The notes under the pieces: model-generated
Databases searched by the model: none
What the model was told of the DNA's origin: nothing
What the model saw: only the letters and a program-made list of their open reading frames with translations
Part shown: positions 1-6,295 of the stretch, piece after piece
Position numbering within the stretch: position 1 is the first letter of the stretch
How the letters are laid out: every line of letters begins with the position of its first letter
Program-made: the position numbers and the translations under genes
DNA from: Roseburia sp.
Lineage (GTDB): Bacteria > Bacillota > Clostridia > Lachnospirales > Lachnospiraceae
NCBI GenBank assembly: GCA_017626625.1
Contig: JAGAIK010000211.1
Coordinates: 1 to 9,052 of the forward strand
Length of the DNA stretch: 9,052 nt
Reading direction: 5' to 3'

Positions 1-1
1 C

Positions 2-160
2 CCGGCTCTTCGCCAGTAAATGATATTAACTCTGTGTTTCAAAAAACCGGCTTTTCGCCAGTAAATTATATTAACTCTGTGTTTCAAAAAACCGGCTTTT
101 CGCCAGTAAATGATATTAAGCCAACGTATCAAAAGCGGCTCTTCGCCAGTAAATGATATT
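2..160. repeat. Tandem array of 45-bp direct repeats (about 3.6 units)
   Basis: Units begin with CCGGCT at 2, 47 and 92, with a diverged one (GCGGCT) at 135. The first three are spaced exactly 45 bp and the last 43 bp. Each unit has a conserved core reading about CGGCTNTTCGCCAGTAAA followed by TGATATT or TTATATT. A variable second half (ACTCTGTGTTTCAAAAAA) is the same in the first two complete units and different in the third. Because the intervening segments are also repeated, this is a tandem repeat rather than a CRISPR. On the minus strand the units at 47 and 92 read as a 5-bp stem (CTGGC, loop GAAAA, GCCGG) followed by six T. The array touches the window edge, so its full length is unknown. 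Confidence 0.9.
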
Positions 161-182
161 GGCATAGCGCACCGGAGGCAGC

Positions 183-375
183 CTGGTTTGTGACTATGGG
201 AGGAGATTAGATATTCTTAGAAATCTGTCAATACACAGTGACACCCAGCCACGGATGGCTGGGTGAGGGACAACGCCGCCATGGAAGGCGGCTTTGTCCC
301 GTTCACGTCCCGTGCCTGTAACCTGCGCACAGATTTCTTAGAATATCTTATCTCCGTACATCGGAACAAAACCAG
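183..375. repeat. Long imperfect palindrome with nested hairpins (MITE-like or structured RNA)
   Basis: The outer arms 202-228 and 329-355 are 27-bp inverted repeats with two mismatches. Weaker complementarity, including CTGGTTT at 183-189 against AAACCAG at 369-375, extends them to roughly 190 bp overall. Inside are a perfect 10-bp hairpin (242-251 with 256-265, loop CGGA), a second hairpin of 13 bp with one mismatch (267-280 with 287-300), and a small CACG/CGTG hairpin (304-314). A transcript could fold as a closing stem carrying three arms. No transposase is present and no clear target-site duplication is visible. It could be a non-autonomous miniature element or a non-coding RNA, and the sequence alone does not decide. 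Minus-strand translation across it gives a 217-465 reading frame that I regard as spurious. Confidence 0.8.
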
Positions 376-465
376 AGCCCGCTTTGTGCAGTCTGCCCCA
401 TAACCTATCTCCCGCCCCCCTTTTTGCCACACGAATCCCGTAAAGCAAAAAAACACCACAATCAC

Positions 466-497
466 TTGCCACCACAGTCAAAAAGGTATACTATAAA
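466..497 (+). promoter_or_regulatory. Probable sigma-A promoter of ddl
   Basis: A TTGCCA -35 at 466-471 precedes an AT-rich -10 region, TATACTATAAA, at 487-497. TATACT (487-492) would give a 15-bp spacer, and the overlapping TACTAT (489-494) gives 17 bp. Transcription would start about 25-30 bases before the ddl start codon. The -10 assignment is ambiguous, but the position is sensible and no alternative is better. Confidence 0.6.
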
Positions 498-531
498 GCA
501 GAAATGTTTATAAATTTAAGGAGAGTTTAAC

Positions 532-1587
532 ATGAAAATAGTGGTTTTGGCAGGCGGATTGAGTACGGAGCGTGATGTTTCCTTAAAAACAGGAGACATG
601 GTGGCAAAAGCATTGAGAGAGAACGGACATCAGGTGATATTACTGGATGTATTTATGGGATACAGTGAGAAAAAGGAAGATTTGACAGGCATTTTTGACC
701 GGAGCGAAGCGGTCAGCGTAAAGGTGGAGGGAATCCCGGAGGTGGCGCCGGATTTGGCGAAGGTGAAGGCGTCGAGAAAGGACCAGTCGGATAATTTCTT
801 CGGACCCAATGTGATTGAACTGTGTCAGATGGCAGACATTGTGTTTATGGCGCTTCACGGGGAAAACGGGGAGAACGGAAAAATACAGGCTGCCTTTGAC
901 CTTTTTGGAATCAAATACACGGGAACCGGATATTTAGGCAGCGCCCTTGCCATGGATAAGGGAATGGCGAAAAAGCTGTTTTTACATCACAACATTCCAT
1001 GCCCGAAGGGGATAGCGATGAAGAAGGAAAGCCGTGTGGATGATGTGGCTGCGCTGGGAATCAGTTTGCCCTGCGTGGTGAAGCCATGCTGCGGAGGTTC
1101 CAGCATCGGAGTTTCTATTGTACACACCGGAGAAGAATTTAAGACGGCGCTAGATGAGGCGTTCCGCTGGGAGGATCAGCTGATTATCGAGGAATATGTG
1201 GAGGGCAGAGAGTTTTCTGTTGGAGTCATTGATTTTAAGGCACTTCCGGTGATTGAGATTGCTCCGGTGGAGGGCTTTTACGACTATAAGAATAAATATA
1301 AGGCAGGCAGTGCGGTGGAAACCTGTCCGGCGGATTTACCGGAAGAAATCTCAGGGAAAATGCAGGAATATGCGGTGGCAGTGGCGGAAGTGCTTGGGCT
1401 GAATACCTATTCCCGCACAGATTTCCTTTTAAATAAGAAGAATGAGATTTTCTGTCTGGAGGCGAATACCCTGCCGGGCATGACACCCACCAGCCTGTTA
1501 CCCCAGGAGGCAAATGTGATAGGCATGAATTTCAACCAGTTGTGCGAGAAAATCATCGAGATTTCCCTGGGAAAATATTCTGCATAG
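532..1587 (+). CDS. ddl: D-alanine--D-alanine ligase
   Basis: ATP-grasp enzyme of the cytoplasm that joins two D-alanines for MurF to add to the peptidoglycan precursor. At 351 residues it is near the usual family length. Visible motifs are the N-terminal AGGLSTERDVS (residues 7-17, with the conserved Glu13), HGENGENGKIQ (109-119), the ATP-binding VKP with Lys184, GGSSIG (188-193), IIEEY (218-222), the omega-loop FYDYKNKY (249-256), the metal-binding R295/D297, and EANTLPGMT (310-318, Glu310 and Asn312). The tyrosine ending the omega-loop corresponds to Tyr216 of E. coli DdlB, which favours D-Ala-D-Ala rather than D-Ala-D-Lac synthesis (family knowledge). The start is fixed by AAGGAGAG at 518-525, six bases upstream. 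It is followed by murF and probably co-transcribed with it. A diverged copy of its final codons lies just after the stop. Confidence 0.95.
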   Translation: MKIVVLAGGLSTERDVSLKTGDMVAKALRENGHQVILLDVFMGYSEKKEDLTGIFDRSEAVSVKVEGIPEVAPDLAKVKASRKDQSDNFFGPNVIELCQMADIVFMALHGENGENGKIQAAFDLFGIKYTGTGYLGSALAMDKGMAKKLFLHHNIPCPKGIAMKKESRVDDVAALGISLPCVVKPCCGGSSIGVSIVHTGEEFKTALDEAFRWEDQLIIEEYVEGREFSVGVIDFKALPVIEIAPVEGFYDYKNKYKAGSAVETCPADLPEEISGKMQEYAVAVAEVLGLNTYSRTDFLLNKKNEIFCLEANTLPGMTPTSLLPQEANVIGMNFNQLCEKIIEISLGKYSA

Positions 1588-1603
1588 GCGCAGGACAGAA
1601 AAT

Positions 1604-1660
1604 CAACCAACTGCATGAGAAAATCATCGAGATTTCCCCGCAGAAATTTTCCGGGCAAGC
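1604..1660 (+). pseudogene. Remnant of a second ddl 3' end
   Basis: About 55 bp in the ddl-murF spacer repeats the end of ddl (1533 onward) with a 71-bp offset. A 22-bp core (1618-1639, matching 1547-1568) is identical. Read from 1605, it translates as NQLHEKIIEISPQKFSGQA followed by TAA, against NQLCEKIIEISLGKYSA at the true ddl C terminus. Several differences are synonymous (CAG/CAA, TTG/CTG, TCT/TCC), which suggests the copy diverged while under coding selection. It has no start or ribosome binding site and is not translated as a gene. Likely origin: a scar of recombination between two ddl alleles, with an old local duplication as the alternative. Confidence 0.65.
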
Positions 1661-1758
1661 ATAAAAAGATAGAAAACAGAGTGCGGCATGACGGGAAACG
1701 TCTGCAGAGACAGGAGCAGCAGGTATCGTATCAAGAGAGCAGGAGTATGGCGGAATAA

Positions 1759-3192
1759 ATGAAAAATATGACATTAGAGCACATCGCGGCGGTTTGCGGC
1801 GGTACTTATTATGGAAATGAGACGGACAGGACAAAGGAAATCAAAGGGGCGGTGATTGACAGCCGCTTGGTGGAGCCGGGGTATCTGTTTATTCCCGTGA
1901 AGGGGGAGAAGGTGGACGGTCACAGGTTTATTCCCGATGTCTTTGAAAAGGGGGCGCTGGCAGTATTTTCCGAGCAGGAGCTTAGGAATGCGGCAGGACC
2001 GTATATTCTGGTGGAGAACAGTCTGGCGGCGATGAAAATGCTGGCGGAGGACTATCGGAAATCTTTAGACATTAAAGTGGTGGGGATTACCGGAAGCGTG
2101 GGAAAGACCAGCACAAAGGAGATGATTGCCTCTGTCCTTGCCCAGAAATATAATGTATTAAAGACAGAGGGGAATTTTAATAATGAAATCGGGCTGCCCC
2201 TCACCATTTTTAAAATCCGGCAGGAGCATGAGGTTGCGGTGCTTGAGATGGGAATTTCCGAGTTTGGGGAAATGCACCGCCTTGCCCGGATGGCAAATCC
2301 TGATATCTGCGTGATTACCAATATCGGGCTCTGCCATTTGGAAAACCTCATCACAAGGGACGGCATTTTAAAGGCAAAAACGGAGAGCTTTGAGCACCTG
2401 ACCCCGGAAGGAGTGGCAGTTTTAAACGGTGACGACGACAAACTCTGCGAGAAAAAAATGGTAAACGGCAGACCTGCGGTATTTTACGGCTTAGGGGATG
2501 CGCCAAAACGGGCAGAGACGGAGGAGGGAGAGAAAATCTTAGCTCCGAAGCAGATATATGCCACGGATATCGAGGCGTTGGGACTGAACGGGACAAAGGC
2601 AGCGATTCACATTCGGAACGGAAATCTTCCGGAAACACAGTTTACGGTGGAAATCCCCATTGCGGGAGAGCATAATGTTTACAATGCCCTTGCAGCAGTG
2701 GCGGTGGCAAGGGAATTAGGGCTCACAGTGGAAGAGATGAAGCGGGGCATTGAGGCGGTGCAGACCATCGGCGGCAGGAGTAATCTGATTCATAAGGATG
2801 GCAAGACCATTATTGATGACTGTTATAACGCCAACCCGGTTTCCATGAAAGCTTCGATTGACGTGCTGTCAAAGGCAGAGGGCAGGAAAATTGCGGTGTT
2901 AGGCGACATGGGAGAATTAGGGGCGGAGGAAAGACAGCTCCATTTTTCCGTGGGAGAGCATTTTAAGGGAAAAGGCATTGATGAGCTGTTCTGCACCGGA
3001 GAGCTTTCCAAAGCTTTGGCGGAGGCAGTAGAACAGTGCAGCCCACAGACGGCAGTGCATTATTTTGACACAAAAGAGGCGTTAGAAGAAGCATTGCTGT
3101 CCTGTGTGGCGGCGGGAGATAATATATTAGTCAAAGCCTCCCATTTTATGGGATTTCCGGAGATTGTGAAAGCACTGACGGAGGAAAAATGA
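1759..3192 (+). CDS. murF: UDP-N-acetylmuramoyl-tripeptide--D-alanyl-D-alanine ligase
   Basis: Cytoplasmic Mur ligase that adds the D-Ala-D-Ala dipeptide to UDP-MurNAc-tripeptide using ATP, completing the pentapeptide precursor. The 477-residue product has the three-domain Mur layout. The N-terminal uridine-nucleotide-binding part includes VIDSR (32-36) and GYLFIPVKG (41-49). The central ATPase has the P-loop GITGSVGKTSTKE (109-121, Lys116), TEGNFNNEIGLPLT (136-149) and a KAKTE segment whose Lys207 sits where Mur ligases carry a carbamylated lysine. The C-terminal domain has GGRSN (338-342), DDCYNANPVSM (353-363), LGDMGELG (381-388) and KASHFMGF (459-466). The start at 1759 lies 13 bases after AGGAG (1741-1745), a long gap; another ATG lies at 1768. 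The neighbour ddl supplies the substrate. The stop is five bases from the convergent regulator and no terminator is visible between them. Confidence 0.95.
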   Translation: MKNMTLEHIAAVCGGTYYGNETDRTKEIKGAVIDSRLVEPGYLFIPVKGEKVDGHRFIPDVFEKGALAVFSEQELRNAAGPYILVENSLAAMKMLAEDYRKSLDIKVVGITGSVGKTSTKEMIASVLAQKYNVLKTEGNFNNEIGLPLTIFKIRQEHEVAVLEMGISEFGEMHRLARMANPDICVITNIGLCHLENLITRDGILKAKTESFEHLTPEGVAVLNGDDDKLCEKKMVNGRPAVFYGLGDAPKRAETEEGEKILAPKQIYATDIEALGLNGTKAAIHIRNGNLPETQFTVEIPIAGEHNVYNALAAVAVARELGLTVEEMKRGIEAVQTIGGRSNLIHKDGKTIIDDCYNANPVSMKASIDVLSKAEGRKIAVLGDMGELGAEERQLHFSVGEHFKGKGIDELFCTGELSKALAEAVEQCSPQTAVHYFDTKEALEEALLSCVAAGDNILVKASHFMGFPEIVKALTEEK

Positions 3193-3197
3193 CAGGG

Positions 3198-3965
3198 CTA
3201 TAAATGACAGTTTTGCTTTCGGTATTTTCCCGGCGTAGTATTTGTGCAGGCTTTGAACTGTCTTATAAAATGTTCCGTATTATTATAACCGCACTGTTCC
3301 GCAATTTTAGAAACGGGAAGATTGCAGGATACCAGTAATTCGCAGGCAAGCTCTATCCGGCAAGCGATGACGTCATTCATGCAGGTGGTGTGAAAATATT
3401 GCTGGTAGGCAGCGTGCAGATATCCTGTACTGATATTGAGTTTTTTTGACATATTAGGAACGGTCCAGTTCATGGAAGGATTCTGGTGAATTTCCTTGCG
3501 CAGTGTGACCAACTGATAATATATTTCCGGAAATCTTCCGGTTTGGTTTTCATCGGCAATCATGTGTACAAGGGATTCCACCAGATAATTTAGTATGGTG
3601 TCCCGATGGGGGGTAATGCCGTAGTACTGTGTGCAGATAATGTGGAACAACTGGTAAAATTCCGCCGGCTGCTGCATGACAATCGGCATCCCAAAGGGAA
3701 AATGCTCGTCTGTGATGGGGCGGTCGGAGGTAAAGTGCATCCAGCAATCTGTATAGGATTCTTCAAGCGCTTCATAGCGCTGTTTTTGATACGGTTTAAA
3801 AATCACGGCACAGTCTGCCGGGTAGTCATTCCATACGCCATTCACAAGAAAACGTCCTGAAGTTCGTGTGAGAAGAAGCATATACTCCGGAAATCCGTTG
3901 GGACGGTCCACTTCAAAATCGGAATCGTGGGCGGCGTCTTCGCCCATTTTAATAATCTCAATCAT
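3198..3965 (-). CDS. AraC-family transcriptional regulator, candidate regulator of the galactanase gene
   Basis: A 255-residue protein with an N-terminal cupin-like ligand domain (roughly residues 1-110) and a C-terminal pair of helix-turn-helix motifs. The first runs around 168-192 (VPNMSKKLNISTGYLHAAYQQYF). The second, around 217-250, contains PVSKIAEQCGYNNTEHFIRQFK and ends in the typical TTPGKYRK. The length fits the AraC family. A GTG at 3971 would add two residues, but the GAGG motif (3971-3974, minus strand) overlaps it and sits five bases before ATG 3965, so ATG 3965 is preferred. The gene is divergent from the GH53 galactanase and has its own consensus promoter. By position it probably controls the galactanase in response to a galactan-derived sugar; the ligand and the direction of control are not visible. 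It converges on murF with a 5-bp gap. Confidence 0.88.
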   Translation of the reverse strand: MIEIIKMGEDAAHDSDFEVDRPNGFPEYMLLLTRTSGRFLVNGVWNDYPADCAVIFKPYQKQRYEALEESYTDCWMHFTSDRPITDEHFPFGMPIVMQQPAEFYQLFHIICTQYYGITPHRDTILNYLVESLVHMIADENQTGRFPEIYYQLVTLRKEIHQNPSMNWTVPNMSKKLNISTGYLHAAYQQYFHTTCMNDVIACRIELACELLVSCNLPVSKIAEQCGYNNTEHFIRQFKACTNTTPGKYRKQNCHL

Positions 3966-4003
3966 AAACACCTCAAAATATGATAATATATCAATTTTTC
4001 ATG

Positions 4004-4032
4004 ATTATAATTCATTGTAAAATCTGTGTCAA
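4004..4032 (-). promoter_or_regulatory. Perfect-consensus sigma-A promoter of the AraC-type regulator
   Basis: Read on the minus strand, TTGACA (4032-4027) is followed after exactly 17 bp by TATAAT (4009-4004). Both hexamers and the spacer match the vegetative sigma factor consensus. Transcription would start near 3997, giving a leader of about 30 bases. An ATTGTAAA motif (4014-4021) lies inside the spacer, where a bound regulator could repress, so autoregulation is plausible. Confidence 0.85.
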
Positions 4033-4139
4033 TATACTATTGTAAATACAAGGGCATGCGCAATACATGTCTATAAAATTTAGCATGTGCGCAACCGTTT
4101 GTTCAAAACATTACCGTATGGGGGTAATATTTTTACAAT
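4014..4139. promoter_or_regulatory. Candidate operator set between the regulator and galactanase genes
   Basis: ATTGTAAA occurs at 4014-4021 and 4039-4046 on the plus strand, 25 bp apart. It occurs again inverted as TTTACAAT at 4132-4139. The second copy overlaps a perfect palindrome, TTGTA-AA-TACAA, at 4040-4051. A second motif pair is GCATGCGCAA (4054-4063) and GCATGTGCGCAA (4083-4094), each containing the palindrome TGCGCA. A third is ATTACC (4110-4115) with GGTAAT (4123-4128) around a 7-base spacer. These are seen directly; which proteins bind them is inference. Confidence 0.5.
4102..4130 (+). promoter_or_regulatory. Probable promoter of the galactanase gene, weak -35
   Basis: TAATAT at 4125-4130 is a fair -10, and TTCAAA at 4102-4107 gives a 17-bp spacer but a poor -35. 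That is the usual look of an activator-dependent promoter. The implied transcript starts near 4137, leaving a very short leader before AGGAGGAG (4141-4148). The -10 overlaps the right half of the ATTACC/GGTAAT inverted repeat, so a protein bound there would block or reposition polymerase. The promoter call is tentative. Confidence 0.4.
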
Positions 4140-4154
4140 AAGGAGGAGAAGCAT

Positions 4155-6239
4155 ATGAGGCAATCTCGCAAAAAATTGTTGGCGTTATGTATCAGTGCCA
4201 GCCTTTGTTCCGCTGCTTTGGCAGGATGCGGGACAGGCAATACCGAAACTGCCGCAGAAAGCCAGAAAACAACGGAAACACAGGTAACAGCGGAGAAGGC
4301 AGAAACAACAGAAACACAGACAACAGAAGAAACAGAAACGGAGATGGAAGTAACTACGTTTCCACTGCCGGAAGGTCCGGAGGAATCCGAAGTTTACGTA
4401 GAACCGATAGAAAACATCTCTGACGACTTTATTCGCGGTATGGATGCGTCCGCCGTGCTTGCGGAGGAAAACAGCGGCGTTACTTATTATAATTATGAAG
4501 GAGAGGAACAGGATGTTTTCATGACCTTAGCGCAGTCCGGTATTAATTATATCCGTCTGCGTGTGTGGAACGATCCTTACGATGAAAACGGCAATGGATA
4601 CGGCGGCGGCAATAATGACCTTGCCACAGCCGTTGCCCTTGGAAAGCGGGCAACTCAGTATGGAATGAAGGTATCCATTGACTTCCATTACTCTGATTTC
4701 TGGGCTGACCCGAAGAGACAGAATTGCCCTAAGGCATGGGAAGGCATGAGCGGGGAGGAAAAAGCGGAAGCGCTCTATGAATATACCAAAGAAAGTCTGA
4801 CGGAACTTTTAGATGCCGGAGTAGATGTAGGCATGGTACAGATTGGAAATGAGATTAACAATGGTATGTCCGGCGAGACAGAGGTTGCCGCGGTTATGAA
4901 ACTCTTAAGCAGGGGAAGCGACGCTGTTCGTGAAATCTCTGAGACTTACGGCAAAGATATTCAGGTTGTGGTGCATTATACCAATATTGAGGATAATGAC
5001 GGAATAGATACCATTGCATCTAATCTGGAAGAATATGGTGTGGATTACGATATTTTCGGTTTATCCTATTATCCCTTCTGGGACGGCACCAATGAAAATA
5101 TGCAGAATGTCGCTAAAAATATTCAGGAGAATTACGGGAAAAAGGTGATTATTGCAGAAACTTCCTACTGTTACACTTCTGAAGACGGCGACGGCTTCGG
5201 AAACAGCTTCGATGGCATTGAGGATTTGGTTGACGGCTATGCTGCAACCGTACAGAGCCAGGCAACGATAATTCGTGACATCTGTGCGGCGGCAAATGAG
5301 GTCGGTGTACTGGGTGTATTTTACTGGGAAGGAACATGGGTTCCTGTGGGTGATGCCACAGCAGACAATTCTTCTATCTGGGAAAAATATGGAAGCGGCT
5401 GGGCAAGCAGCTATTCCGCAGATTATGACCCGGATGACGCTGGATTATATGACGGCGGCCGTTCCTGGGACAATCAGGCAATGTTTGATTTTAACGGCCA
5501 TCCTCTTGCCTCTCTGAATGTATGGAAATACTTAAAATATGGCTCTACCGCACCTTTGGCAGTCGATTATATTCCTGAGGTTTCTGTTGTCTGCGATGTG
5601 GGTGGTGAAATAGAACTTCCGGAAACCATTGAGATTGTTTACAATGATCGTTCCGCTAACGAACAGGCGGCTGTCACCTGGGATGAGGCACAGCTTGACG
5701 CCATTGACACCGCTGCCGCAGATTCCTATGAGGTTCCAGGCACTCTGGAAGATGGTACAGCGGTTACCTGTCACGTCGAAGTTGAAATGGTGAACTATGT
5801 TCAGAATCCAAGCTTTGAAGACGCCGATACTTCTATGTGGAATGTTGCCTATGAAGGAGATGCGAATCCGACAGATTTTCAGAACAAGGCAGACGATGCT
5901 TATACCGGTGATGTTGCGTTCCATTTCTGGTCAGAATCCGATATGGACTTTTCCATTGAGCAGGAATTTACGGATTTAGAGCCCGGTACGTATCAGCTTT
6001 CTGCTTTTGCACAGGGCGGTGATATGTCAGAAGATTCTGAACTGGAATTATATGTGGTTGTAAATGGGGAAGAACAGACGGCTTCTTTCATGGTAGCAGG
6101 CTGGGCAAACTGGCAGAACCCTACCATTCCTGAGATAAAGGTTACAGACGGCACACTTACCATCGGTGTAAGAATGAAATGTAATGCGGGAAGCTGGGGA
6201 ACTGTGGATGACTTCACACTGAATAGAATTTCTGATTAA
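4155..6239 (+). CDS. Secreted GH53 endo-beta-1,4-galactanase lipoprotein with Ig-like and C-terminal CBM-like domains
   Basis: Hydrolyses the beta-1,4-galactan side chains of pectin (arabinogalactan endo-beta-1,4-galactanase, GH53), acting outside the cell while membrane-anchored. The 694-residue product starts with a lipoprotein signal ending LAGC (Cys25). A Thr/Glu-rich linker follows to about residue 68, with TTETQ repeated 12 residues apart. The GH53 domain (about 91-465) shows RGMDAS (94-99), YIRLRVWNDPYD (132-143), GGGNNDL (150-156), DFHYSDFWADP (176-186), QIGNEIN with proposed acid/base Glu233, GLSYYPFW (302-309) and IIAETSY with proposed nucleophile Glu335. A Big_4-like Ig segment (about 474-545) and a beta-rich C-terminal module starting NPSFED (551-556) follow. 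The latter resembles CBM61, a galactan-binding family found on GH53 enzymes. The start is set by AGGAGGAG six bases upstream. No transporter or beta-galactosidase is in view. Confidence 0.92.
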   Translation: MRQSRKKLLALCISASLCSAALAGCGTGNTETAAESQKTTETQVTAEKAETTETQTTEETETEMEVTTFPLPEGPEESEVYVEPIENISDDFIRGMDASAVLAEENSGVTYYNYEGEEQDVFMTLAQSGINYIRLRVWNDPYDENGNGYGGGNNDLATAVALGKRATQYGMKVSIDFHYSDFWADPKRQNCPKAWEGMSGEEKAEALYEYTKESLTELLDAGVDVGMVQIGNEINNGMSGETEVAAVMKLLSRGSDAVREISETYGKDIQVVVHYTNIEDNDGIDTIASNLEEYGVDYDIFGLSYYPFWDGTNENMQNVAKNIQENYGKKVIIAETSYCYTSEDGDGFGNSFDGIEDLVDGYAATVQSQATIIRDICAAANEVGVLGVFYWEGTWVPVGDATADNSSIWEKYGSGWASSYSADYDPDDAGLYDGGRSWDNQAMFDFNGHPLASLNVWKYLKYGSTAPLAVDYIPEVSVVCDVGGEIELPETIEIVYNDRSANEQAAVTWDEAQLDAIDTAAADSYEVPGTLEDGTAVTCHVEVEMVNYVQNPSFEDADTSMWNVAYEGDANPTDFQNKADDAYTGDVAFHFWSESDMDFSIEQEFTDLEPGTYQLSAFAQGGDMSEDSELELYVVVNGEEQTASFMVAGWANWQNPTIPEIKVTDGTLTIGVRMKCNAGSWGTVDDFTLNRISD

Positions 6240-6260
6240 ATGCAGGTCTCAATGGCACAT

Positions 6261-6295
6261 AAAAACGCCGGCTTACACCAAGCCGGCGTTTTTTT
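6261..6295. terminator. Bidirectional intrinsic terminator between the galactanase and acyltransferase genes
   Basis: A perfect GC-rich 9-bp stem (6266-6274 with 6280-6288) closes the loop ACACC. It is extended by A-T pairs and flanked by five A on the left and seven T (6289-6295) on the right. It can terminate plus-strand galactanase transcription and, through the A tract, minus-strand acyltransferase transcription. The acyltransferase stop codon (6273-6275) lies at the stem-loop junction, so the hairpin also encodes that protein's C-terminal residues. Confidence 0.9.

Noticed and set aside
1..165. CRISPR array
   Set aside because: The segments between the shared cores are themselves the same in consecutive units, so there are no unique spacers. 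No cas gene is in view.
1..165. Minus-strand gene of 55 or more codons through the tandem repeats
   Set aside because: The frame is open only because the period is a multiple of three. There is no Shine-Dalgarno before the ATG at 165, and the diverged last unit is read in a different frame from the others.
217..465. Minus-strand 82-residue protein
   Set aside because: It is read across the palindromic element and the ddl promoter region, has Cys/Pro-rich non-family composition, and no ribosome binding site. It is probably a translation artefact of the repeat.
480..531. T-box or riboswitch in the ddl leader
   Set aside because: The predicted leader is only about 30 bases, too short for either.
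532..1587. D-Ala-D-Lac or VanA-type ligase
   Set aside because: The omega-loop keeps the tyrosine typical of D-Ala-D-Ala ligases (FYDYKNKY), and no van genes are present.
1618..1670. Intrinsic terminator after ddl
   Set aside because: Only a 4-bp CCCG/CGGG pairing is possible and no T tract follows, so ddl and murF are more likely co-transcribed.
3606..3860. Plus-strand 84-residue frame inside the AraC-type regulator
   Set aside because: It is antisense to well-conserved regulator coding sequence and has no binding site or recognisable motif.
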